Positions 23,326 through 35,600 of a DNA stretch of 64,000 nucleotides are shown piece after piece. The DNA comes from Symsagittifera roscoffensis. Lineage: Eukaryota; Xenacoelomorpha; Acoela; Convolutidae. Location of the stretch: NCBI RefSeq assembly GCF_963678635.1, contig NC_087062.1, positions 22,369,789 to 22,433,788 of the forward strand, read 5' to 3'. Made by a program: the position numbers and the translations under genes. The notes below the pieces were generated by a model. The model was not told where the DNA came from. It saw only the letters and a list, made by a program, of their open reading frames with translations, and did no database searches. Numbering within the stretch: position 1 is the first letter of the stretch; each line of letters opens with the position of its first letter.

Positions 23326-23698
23326 ATGCCACTAAGTGACAATTTTGAAGACCTCTTGACATCCGAGGCTATATTTGAAAACCAGGAACAAATCGGCCCA
23401 GAGGAAGCTGTCGAAAGAGAAGAACTAGAGTGTAATTTATACGAAAATGTGAACTTGAGAAAACCGTTGCAGTTGGGACTCTTTTACGACAAACTAGGCC
23501 AGGCATTTACAAGTAAACTTGTTTTTACAAAAGTGGCTTTATACCCCTTTTTTGGGGTTTATTTGAACGTTCCTGGTCACATGTATGCGGCATTGACCTC
23601 GATTTTGCCGATGTTTTGGAGTCTGAAGTTCTTCTGGGGTTTTTTGAGCGATTCGAAGCCAATCTTTGGAAGAGGAAGGATTTACTACATGGCTCTAG
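23326..23698 (+). CDS. Transporter exon 1
   Basis: Encodes residues 1-124: acidic N-terminus (Glu-rich at residues 8-45), helices 1 and 2, and the MFS motif A-like loop with SDSKPIFGRGR. Donor CTAG|GTCAGT; ends in phase 1. Confidence 0.85.
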
Positions 23699-26600
23699 GT
23701 CAGTAGAAATTTAATGGCATAGGGTTTGAATGACGTTTTGTGGCGTCGAAATAGCGTATTTAAAGCTTTAACTCGAATTCTAATTTTGGGCCGCGTCGAG
23801 TATAACCGGACATATACTAAGGAATTAGTTTCCACAAAAATTGAACATAGAGTTTCCCAAAACGGATCGTACGAAAAACTCAACTTATGCAATTTCGATA
23901 CTAGAAAATTTTCGCTCACTATTTTTTTGTATGATAATAACAAAGTAGTTCGTCCAAAAACCATTCTCAGATTTTAATTGCGAGATCATTTGTGCACTCA
24001 ATCATTCTTTTCAGATATTTTATTTCGCTAGTTAAATTAGATTTCTTTGTTAATAATGTAGTCTAGATGGACAAAAGAAACATTTGAAGAGTGAACACAG
24101 AAAAACCAAAAAACTGAAGTAAAATTGTCAAAAACCGAAATAAAAATTTTCAAAATCATACATTCACGCATTTGATTCGAGAAACAGTTATAATTTAAAT
24201 GATTTTGGCATAAGACTGTTCAGTTAATGGTTATTTTTGTTCCGACTTTCAAAAAAAAACGATATACTTAAACTCGGTGTGGTTTTTTTTCTATCCAGTC
24301 AATTTTCGCCGATCGAAATAATAGTTTTCAACAAAGTTTTCTTATACAATTGAAGATGTTGACTTTCTGAGTCCAAACTCAAAAAGATATTTTACCTCCA
24401 GTTGTTTTTTGAAAAGTTCAGGGGTTTGAAAAATGTCAAACTGGCCATGTTCAGGACTAAATTATGCGTGCTTTGAAGAACTTATTCGAATTGCTGAGAA
24501 CGTAACGCGAATTATTTATGCGGGGCAAATTATCCCGCACAACAAAATCGTTCGAAATTGAATTGAGGCTAGCCAATCGGATCGGTCGTATTAATTTCAT
24601 ACGACTCAAATTTCCCACTTTGATATTGTCCAAAATTTATAGGTTTTCGATATTTTCGCCTCCCAGTAACTATTCGATCTGAGTTAAGAGACGGTTGGAA
24701 TCTTCAAGGCTTTGCCTTGATATACGAGCAGTCTCGTTCCGACTTTCGTAACGAAACTAACGGAATATTTGTGCTCGGGTAGGTCTTTTCTTCGGACCAA
24801 TTTCGATTTTAAGATAGCCATTTTGAAGAAATTTTTGAATATCACTCAAAAGGTATTGTTGTCCTCAGCTTAAATTTGAAAAAAAAACTCACTACTGATC
24901 ATTTTTCGTAAAGTAATGGGGGATTTGAGATGGCCATTTTGGCCGAATTGGGATAAAGAACGCGCGATATATATTGCAATACTAACTCGTAAGCTGAGAT
25001 TTAATCCGACTTAAAAATCGTTCCAAATTGATTTAAGGAAGGTTTTTGCCATTATTGATATCCTACTACGAGCGAAATTTATCAGCTTGTACTCTAAGTG
25101 ACTTTTAGAGTACTCAAGTTCAAAAAAATCTCAAGTTAAATAAAAATCAATTGTTTTTTTACATTTAGTTGTTTCATTTTGTTACTGCTCCATAGACCTG
25201 AAAAGATAGTAGGAACATTCAGGGCTTCGCTTTGATATGAGCAGTTTTGTTAGTGTTTGACGTATCTCGTAGTGCAAACGTACTGTTCGATTCGAAATGC
25301 AGTTAGGTCATAATGTCATTGTTTTGGCTTTCGAAGAAAATGAAGGAATGCATGTGCGGGGTCTTCTCTAGACAAGGTTCACAAGGTTTTTAACTAGCTC
25401 TTTTAGTTTTTAGCTAGTCCTCTCGATAAAGCAATAACTCAACGAACCGTCTTGAGTTTTGTCGCTTCTGTGTTTGACCCTGTTGGGTTAGTAGCTCCAT
25501 ACACAGTTAGAGCCCGTCTTTTGCTTAAAGATATTTTGAAAATCAGTGGCCAAAGTTGGGACGATGAATTGCCGGAAGACATAAGAGATAAGTTTCTAGA
25601 GTGGCACTACGGTCTCCTTCTCTTAGGGCAATTGACTACTCCCCGTTGTTAATTCACAGAACCTGTGGATCAAATTCAGCTCCACATGTTCGGTGATAGC
25701 TCGCAGGACGTTTTCTGTGCGGTTGGATTTTTGCGTGCGCGACTCTCGAGTTCGCCAAAAACTCAAATATCCTTCACCTTTGGTAAAGCTCGCGTTGCGC
25801 CCATGAAAGCTCTATCTATACCGAAGCTAGAGCTTCGAGCTGCTCTGCTCGCCACACGACTGAAAGATGATATACTGACCGCCCTTACTGTCAGCGTTAA
25901 CCATGTCTACATGTGGACAGATAGTACAACAGTTTTGCAGTGGCTAAACTCCACTGAAAAATTACCTGTATTCGCGCTAATCGTGTCGGCGAAATCCTCG
26001 AATCGACCACTATTGATGAGTGGCACCATGTTCTGAGCGATGATTAACCAGCTGATAACGGTACGCGGAGGGTTTCTTCGGAAGCCCTCAAGGATAGCAT
26101 CTGGGTTATTGGTCCGAGCATTCTCAGGACTACTGATTGGCCGTTTATACCCGTCGAACGTGTAATCAATAAAATTCGTTTGAAGGGTCCTTCTTGTGAT
26201 GTTGATTATTGCTTGGAGACATCATCTTCCTTCGTTACCGTGGTCACATCCATCAAACCTCCCGAACACGGGTTCAATTGGGAAAGGTTCAGTTGCTTTA
26301 CAATATATAAACGAGTAGTGGCTTTCATGTTGAGGATGCTGCCTTCACATAAGCATTTTCGTAATAAAGACTTACGAATCACCGACCCTACTGAACTTGA
26401 TATTGCGGAAAGCAAACTGATTCATCTTGCTCAATGAAATCCTTCCCCGTTGAGTTAAAAACACTCATTGCTGGCAAACCTATTAAGAATACTAGTAAAA
26501 TTACCACATACTCGCCATTTATCGGTCCCGCTGGTATCATTCATTCCACCGGACGGATTTTGCGCTTAGTGAATACCGAGTTTGATGCTAAGCACCCATA

Positions 26601-29600
26601 TTACTCAACACCCGACATACCCTAGTTCATTTGCTGGCCCGCAGCCTCCACCAAAAGCATTTTCATCAAGGTTTAGACTATATGCGCTCCGCTTTAAATA
26701 TGAAATATGCAATACTTGGGTCGCGTCGACTACTTCGATTCATCGATTCAGCAATTTTATGTCCAATTTACCTGTCAAACGTCTTGAATATAAGCAACTA
26801 TTCTTCAATCATACGGCTGTGGATTACTTTGGAGCGCTTTACGTTCCGCTTTGCAGAATCACTGAAAAAAGATTGGGATTTTTTTTTCTTGCCTCACCAC
26901 CAGGGCTGTACACCTTGAGATTGTACCATCTCTGGACACTAGTTCTTTTGTCATGGGCATTGAACGATTCATTGCGCGTCGTGGTACACCAAGCACGATC
27001 TGGTCGGATAACGGCACGAACTTCGTTGGTGCGGAGAAGGAACTACTTGCCTGCATCAAGAGCTGGAATGGCATGGCTCCGACCATTTTTGCACACAAAG
27101 GTGTTACTTGGAAATTTAACCCGCCAGGCGCACCCCATCATGACGGCTCCTGGGAGCGCTTCGTCCGAAGCGTGAACCGCGTGCTTTACGATATTTTAGG
27201 CAGTAGGCGACTCACCGAAGAGGTGTTAGGAACAACACTTTGCTTAGTTGAGCAGGCTTTGAATTTGAGGCCAATCACTCCCGCTAGTACTGATTCACGT
27301 GAGTTAAAAGCGTTAACCCCAAACGACTTTTTGCTGGGACAACATGCCACAAGCTTTCCTTCGCTTTTACCTGGGGAGCACTTCGACCACAAGAAAAGGT
27401 ACGTGCGAGCGCAGTCATATGCTAACGCGATTTGGTCTCGTTAGCTTCGCGAACATGTTCCCTCACTGAATAAGTGTGTCAAGTGGCACACTCATTCTGA
27501 CTTCACTCTTAAAACAGACCGAAGTCATTCGACCGACCGTTAAGCTCGCTCCTGTTCTTCCTTCTGCAGGGAAGAGGATGTTGCAACGCAAATGAAGAAT
27601 ATAAATGCATATAAAGCCAAACACAAGCTTGAATATGATTGGACCAAAATGTAACAACCATTAGCACAGTTGGCCAAGCGGACTAAGGCAAAGTAACACA
27701 ACGCCGATTATATATGTGACATGACAGTTGACGTAGGTTCGAGTCCCCCACATGCCCATATAAAAAAAGGTGTTATATCCTAGTTTAACTGTTTTTTGAT
27801 TCTAATTCGGTTCAGCCTTGATTAAGGCTGACCGCCAAAAAGAGCAATTTGTCTCAAGAACATTACCGACCGGTTCTTGTGGCTAGTTTGCGCCGATTTG
27901 TACCAAAACAAGCTGATGGTTGAAATTATACGATGTTTATGCTCGATAGAGGTTATGATGAGTTTAGCCGATAAAGGCTCTCATTAATTTAAACTTCTTG
28001 AACCTTCATATTTGTTGATTTACGGAGATTGAGCGCACACAAATTGTTACAGAAGAAGATGGATGAGCCCAATTTCAATTTTAAATGAGCTAATTCATTT
28101 ATCAGCTACCACAAATAACCATCGGACAGGGTTGACTGATATATCATATTAAAGAAAAGGTCGAGAAAAAGCGTTTTGAAATTTTAGATTTTTGATCTAA
28201 TTTCGAGCAAACTGGTAAGGAAGACTGTAGTTGCAATAGTTTATTTAGGCTTAAATTAAGCCGTGAAAATTTTGATTTACCAGCGCAATTTTTGGGAATC
28301 AAAAACTTTAAAATTTTTTAAAAAATTCTGTTGACCTACTATGATTCTCAAATATGTCTAAATTCGATTTTTACTATGACCTATTGACCTATTTAGCTAT
28401 GACTCTCAAATATGCCTAAATCTATTTTTTCGCTCAGGTTTTGTATCACGACATGCCGAAAAAAACGACACCAATTTGAGAAAACATTTTCATATTTTTT
28501 AGACTGTGGTCGGTTCATTTTGTGCTATTTGCACACTAACCGGCTATCCTTGTTAAACTTTGTCCTCAGTCTTCTCGTTTGGCTCCAATTTTGACTTATG
28601 AAAAAGGGCTAAATTCGAGTTTTAATCCGCCGAAGCGACGCAAGTACATTTAAAGGTCTCACCTATCATATTTGTATGGTTGTACTGAATTTTTTTGTGT
28701 AATATAGAGAAATGACGTCTCTATGTTCTATCATTCATGTCTTAGGCTGGTTGATATCTGTTCTGGCCTATACAATATCCCTTTTCATTCCCTACCCTGA
28801 GCCCTACTACCAAGTTGCCAATTGTACCCTGGATAACACAGTAGTGAACAACCCAGACGCACCCAATGCAGGCATGTACTATGTGGCCATCATGGCTGTG
28901 GGCGTGTTCGGAGTCGGAATCACCGATCTAGCTTCGGGTGACTTTCCTTACGTTTTCACAATTGAATTTCTCTTTCGAATAAATTCTCGGTTGCAATTTC
29001 TACTTTTTCTACAGTCGTTGCATCAAATTTGAATGGTCTGGAACAAAACTTTAATAAAAACTCGGACGAATGGCTGAAAGTTCTTGAGGATGATTTTTAT
29101 TAAAAAGATGAATTTCACAAAAACAATGGACTCACAGAATAGTATAAGTTTGTGGCTAGTTTGCAGGTTTTAAGAAAATTTTCGGAAAATCAAAATGTAT
29201 CGGGAAAGGTCTTTTCTTTTCTTCAACCCTTTTCCTTTCGTCTAATGACTTCATTGCTTAAATAAAATTTTCTGAGATGTTGAGTTTTCCAGCCAATCGT
29301 TGGTGAGTTTTTCTGTTTGAGATGCCCTGGTGGTGGATTATGTGAAGCGAGAGCCTCTTAAACACCGGGGCAGGATCAACATCTTCGCTGCCATGTGTAA
29401 CACCTTCGGGGGAGTCCTCTTGCTTCTGGTCATCGGAGTTCTACTCAACAGGTACGCATGCACTTCTTACCCGAGCAGGACAAAAACATATGGAACAAAT
29501 AATACCTTGCCTGTGGTTAGAACTTTAGCAACAATAAAACGAAACTTTGTCATTAATTAGATTCCAGGTATGATTTTTGAATAACATTGACTGTTTTATT

Positions 29601-32600
29601 ACTATTTTTTGCGTACTTGTTCAATACTATTTCAGTATTATTCTGTATGTGTTGTCCGACATGTAGCGAACCTCCCCAAAAGGGAGAAAAGGGGAAAATA
29701 GTTAAAGAACTCAGTATTTTCCTTCCATGAAATCAAAATTACGAAGCCGCTATTTGTTGAAAAATGTAACTGTGCGACAACTGTATGACATTTAGCAGAG
29801 GATAGGCGGTTGCTGTGAGAGTAGCACATAACTTCACAACCACGTTTGTCTTTGCAAAAAAGAATAACAGAAAACTTCAACTGTTTTCTTCATTCGAATC
29901 TGGGAGTGGGAGGGGGAGGGGAATGGCGCTGACAGAAAGCAATTTCATAAAATAGTTAATACAATGTTACTTAACGTTATGAGGGAGTGTTAGCTCTGTA
30001 CTGATTCAATTTTTGAGAGACGTAATTGTTCCGACTTACCAAAAAAATGCGAAATTTTCATTCTTGGGGTTTTTTATTCAGTCGCTTTTCCCCGATTGAA
30101 GTAAACATTTTCAACGAAAATTCTTCTTACCCCAATGAAGGTTTTGAGTTTATATGTAAAAAAATATTTTGCCTCCGATCACTTTTTGAAAAATACTGAG
30201 CGTCTCAAAAAGCCAATTTGGCCATTCCCTGAATTATTTTGTGCGCGCTGTGAAGTTTTTATTTATGATGCTGAAAGTCTTATGCGATTTAATCATAAGC
30301 GTCGGATTATCCCGCACAACAAAATTGTTCCAAAATGAACTGAGGCAAGCTAATCGGTCGCATCAAATGATTGCACTCAAGATTTGCACTCAATCCAAAC
30401 CATGATCAACAAGTCGTTAAAAGAAAAAAAGACTGCTCGCGAGGCCCTGAAGGTTTCGACTGCACTTTCACGTCAAATAAAAAGGTTTTGGTTGATTAAT
30501 TGACAATTTCTTTATTTTCATTTTTCTTTTTAAAAATCACATGCTATGTAAGATACAAAGTGTGTGTTAAGCGTCTCTAATTTTTTAAGGACTAAATCAC
30601 TGACCTCATTTCAGTTAGGAACACATTAACTTGTCGCTTACTAGTATTATAGGAACGCAGTATATCACGCGTTAATTTTCTCATATTGACCAAAATAGCA
30701 ATTTTCAAACGCCGGTAATTTTACAAAAATTGATCTCAGGTGAAATCTTTTTTTAAAGTTGAGCTTAGGACAACAATATCTTCCTGGTGGTATAAGAAGC
30801 TCCGTCACAAAACTTAGTAAAGAAGACAACAAAGGAATAAAAAACACCCCGAGCATAATTATTCCGTACTTTTTTCAAAGTCGGCGGAACAATAATAGGC
30901 TTGACTCGCTATAAGGTTTGCTGGAAGAGACAAATGTAATTGGCCGAAGAGGCAAATGACTCAAATGATTTCTTGCAGTTTCTTCACGACCTGGTCGTAA
31001 CAAACAATTCTGTAATCATAAGTAAGTATAGGCAGTCGCCTAGGCCTCAAAAATGTCAAAGATTATGTCAATTACAGAAGCTAAAAGGAGTGAAAATTGT
31101 CTATAGTTAAAATATTTGAAGTTATTATTGTTCCGCCTTTTTTCGAAGAAAGTAACGGAATATTTATGCTCGGAGTGAATTTGTTTCTTCCGACACAATT
31201 CAACCTTTTTGAGTGCCACTTTTTGACGGAAATTTTTGTATCATTTGAAAGAAAATAGATAGTTTTGCTTTGTAAAAGAAGTGTGGGGGGATGGTTTATA
31301 AAAACATCAATATTTTTAACAGTTTTTTTTTTTGTAAATTTCAAGAATGATTTCGTTTTAATCTACTCCAGAGAAGTTAAAACGCAGTTAAAAAATTTAG
31401 GGCTTCGCCCTGATACGAGCAGTTTCTTTAACATAAGTTATGAATATGTAGAAGAATTTTTTCTCTCTAGCCCCGCATATGGTGGCAGGTTCTGTTCGCT
31501 CAACTTCACCTTCAGGGACATACTCATGATCCTCCTCTGCATCTCAGTGTTAGGTTTCTTCAACTCCTCCTTCATGACCTTCGAGACAGAAACAAAGAAA
31601 ATTAAAGTGGACCTAATGGAAACAGTGAGAGAGTAAATTTGATATTTTGATGACGCGGATTTAGGGGGGGGGGGGGGGGGGGGGGGGGGAAGGCGGGGCA
31701 GGGAGCGGAGTTTCCTTTTTTTCTCAGAGATTACATCCCATTTGGTACTATTTTAAGATATTCATACATTTTTAATCATCCAATACATATTTTCTTGTGG
31801 ATTCCGCAAACTGCTCTGGATTTCGCAAACTTTTTTTGGATTCCGCAAAGTATGCTGCTTTTTTAGCGATTCTGAGCAATTTAGCGTTTTGCTTATTTCT
31901 TCGTAGAATCCAAAACAGCAAACCATCAAAAATCGTCTTGTTCTGGATTTTGCGACAATCGGTTTTCAGCCTGTTGCGAAATCCGCTCACAATTGACAAA
32001 CTATACAATTACACAAAAAATACACAAAATACTCGTAATGTTGCCCGGAATTTGAATATAAAAATCTGCATGAATATAACCTGTTGCTTTCAAATTAAAA
32101 GTAAAACTCTATTTTGTGTCTCCTGAAAAAAGCATGTTTGGAAGAGGATCTCGTTCAAAAAATCCAATTCGTTTGAATGATCCAATTTATCAAAAAAACT
32201 GCTCATGCTCGAAATACACATAGTCTCGAGTTTAAGAAAATCAGTATTACTAGGAGGGGTGGATTTAGGGGGGGCGGACGCCCCCCCCCCCCCCCCTCAG
32301 GGATTCGACCCCCTGCCGACCCAAAGGGTCCCATTTTGATACTTTTTCAGAAATCCATTTGTGGCCGACCGACCCCAAAAATTTTTCTAAAGGCGCCTTT
32401 GGCGCCAATATATACAAACTTTGAGGGGGAGCGCGCCAAAAAAACGAAATTTTTTTGTCAAAATTTTTCAAAAAGTGCCCAAAAACGGGCCGAAAATTTA
32501 GCCAAAATAGGGGCAAAACAGTGCTTTGGAAGAGCTCGAAAAATCAATTTGATCGACCTAAAAAAAAAGGTCGTCAAAATTTTCGAAATTTTTTTTTTGA

Positions 32601-35600
32601 AAAGCCAACCCACCCCCCCCCCCCTCCTAGATCCCCCCCTGATTACTAGTAGGTTCAAAATGCAACTACATAAATGCCTCAACGATTCTTTGGTATGAAA
32701 TATGGACGGCAACAATTTTTTTTTTTCTGTAGTTTCTATAGATAAGCCTGACCCTAGTAAATACTACTCTTATACCTCCTTTCAAAAGGGTATTGGTAAA
32801 GTTAATTGTCTAATTTCAGGTGCATAAATTCTGGAGTTTCATGCACTACCGGGTGTTCCAGCGTTGTGCGTTGTTGTTCATCCTAGTGCCATCTCTCTAC
32901 AATGCCAAGACATCCGCCAACGTCAAGATCAGGAAGAACTGGGCAAAGGTTGAACTTGAACTTACTTGCAATTATTCTTAGACACAAATATGACTAGGGA
33001 AAGTTATTTTTCTGTGAGGGAACAGTTGCAACAAGCCACAACTCGTGATATGCGGCACTTATCATTGTGTGGCAATTCGTGTAATTCGTGGTTAAGCGTC
33101 AAACGCACTGAGGGAGCCAAGCGGTTAAAGCGGTCTCTACTTGACCATTGATAATGAGGAGAAACTTTGTATTCGGGTGTGTTTTAAGGGAAAATCAGGT
33201 ACCACAATTATTCATCAGTGTGGATTGAGTAGTATATGTTATATTAAAGCCATTTCAGCTGAGATTCAAATGACATTAAAGCTTTCAAAAATTTGTCCCA
33301 GTGTGTACAAAAAACGGTTTGAAAAATTTGAGTTTTAGTTTAATTTCGAACGAGTAAAGTCCGTCATATTAAAACTTAATTTTGATAAAAGCAAAAATAG
33401 TTTTGAATGCTACGTTTATCGTTTCCTTGTCCCAAAAAAATGTTTTCTGATAAGTTTTGGAAATAATTGCGCAAAAAACTTTTCAAATTGTTTTTAAATA
33501 TTTTTTTTCATTTATCGTTTGTTATTCATTTTTTGGCACAACTGTTGTCAATTATGCCTAATTTACTAATTTTCTACGCGTTTATATAGTTTTTTCATCG
33601 CATCTTGTGCAAAAAAAATTAAATTGAAGAAATTTTTTTTTTGGACTTATGAAGTGCACAGCAACCGACTATCCTTAGTATGAATTGTCGCATGCTACAA
33701 ATGATCGCCCAAACTTATCTTCCGTAAATTACTAGCTTTGAGCAACTCTATGGGCAAGCATTTTTGAATTTTTGAAATGATGATGATATGTTTGTATCAC
33801 ACAGTCTAAAGTGTAAAAACCTCTAGGTCGAACCATTCTACGGATCCATGATTGGAGTGGCCGTGGCCTTGCTGGTCATAGTGGGGATGTATGTACTTCA
33901 AAGGTGGTTTCTGCACGTTAGCTGGAAAAAGTTGTACTCATACACCAAGGTAAATTAAGCTTGATGTAAGTTTGTTCAAGGTCTACTCAGAGACGTTGTT
34001 CGATTTAGTTTTCGGTATCTTCTAAACAAATTTCAAATTTTTTGAATGAGTTTTGTTGGACTTATTTTAAGCATAGGCTTGCAGAAAACAGGCATTAACT
34101 TTATCAACAAGTAATAAAAGGCCAAACTGTTTATTTTGTGAGTTGAAGCGGATTCTGCTATAAGGCAGTTCTCTTCGATCTTTTTTGTTCTTGCGTCTCA
34201 TCTGATCTGATAAATCTTCGAATAAATCCCTTCCTTGAAAAATGCATTTAAAGTTTGAAGAAATTTAAATCAACCTCAGTTAGTAGAAGCCTAACTTTAG
34301 GCTTTAGTACCATGGTGGCGAAACTGTTAATAGGTTTACATAGAGAGTTTTCAATTTTTTTTATTGCTTTCAATTCCGGTTGTTTGCATCAAAATCCATT
34401 TTTATGAAACTATTTGAAGAGACAAAGATCAAAAATAACTCGAACCCGTTTCAAACATTTGAATCAAGGCGGAGCATTTATTGTTCAAAATAATCTTAAA
34501 ATGTGTATGTAAATTTTTGCTTTTTCAGTTCACTTCTTTACCACTTCTCAAATAATCATTTTTTTACCCCAACGCAAAGTTTTTACCCCAACGCAATTCA
34601 CTTCTTTACCACCTCTCAAATAATCTTTTTTTACCCCAACGCAAAGTAAAGTAATAAAGGCTGGTGTCGCAAAACTTAAGCCAATTAGCGTGTCTAAAAT
34701 CAGTTTCGAACAACTTTTAATAAAAATTATTAACGCGTTAACAGAAAAATGATAGCGCGCATACATTGGCATTTTTCGAGTTTGTCGAAAAAAGATAGCA
34801 AGCAAAATAGATCTGAATAGTTGAGTTCCTAGAATTATTAGCATTTAGATGGTATAAAAAAAACTGGCAAAAATAAATTTTCTGACTCGATCGTATACAT
34901 TTATTAAGCATAAATCAAATGCAAAACTTTTTTCTTAATTCATTGATTAACTTCAAAACTTACTTTATTTTTGACAATGCGTTCGGGACTAAATTTTGCA
35001 AAGTAAATACAAAAAGTCAAATATAAATGTCTTGCCAGAACTCACTGCAACTGATAAGCAAAATTCATATTCAGGAACTCACCATGAAAGAAGCAATTTT
35101 TTTGAATGAGTTAAAAAATAATGGTTTTTGAGCTGGTTTCATTCAAATTTTGCACAAAAGCTTTTTTTAAAAAATCGTTAAGTTTTTGAAACGGTTTTAT
35201 TAAGTACGTATTAACTATCTTAAGAGTGCACTCCTTAAGACCTTCATCCCATTAAAAAGGGCACGTATAAAATTCAAGTTTTGTCCGGAGAAAAAAACAC
35301 CCTGAGCATAAACTATTTCATTACTGCCTCTGAGAGTGAAAACAAAAATCAGAACAATAGTTGAGACCAACTTCACGCGGCGCAAAATTAATGTTGTGGT
35401 ATATTAGATACTTGTTCCGACTTTCGAAGAAAGTGACGGAACCTTTATAGTTAGTAGAAACCAACCTCAGTTAGTAGAAGCCTAAACTTAGGCTTTAGTA
35501 CCATGGTGGCAAAACTGTTAATAGTTTTACATAGAGTTTTCAGTTTTTTTGTTGCTTTCAATTCCGGTTGTTTGCATCAAAATCCATTTTTATGAAACTA

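Noticed and set aside
27663-27760. Functional tRNA-Leu or tRNA-Ser gene
   Set aside because: A and B boxes are good, but the acceptor arms do not pair and the T stem has mismatches.
34548-34844. Reverse-strand frame of 98 codons repeated at 35804-36034
   Set aside because: It is carried by the tandem duplication of intron sequence; the product has no recognisable motif and the second copy is shortened by an indel, so conservation is explained by the duplication.
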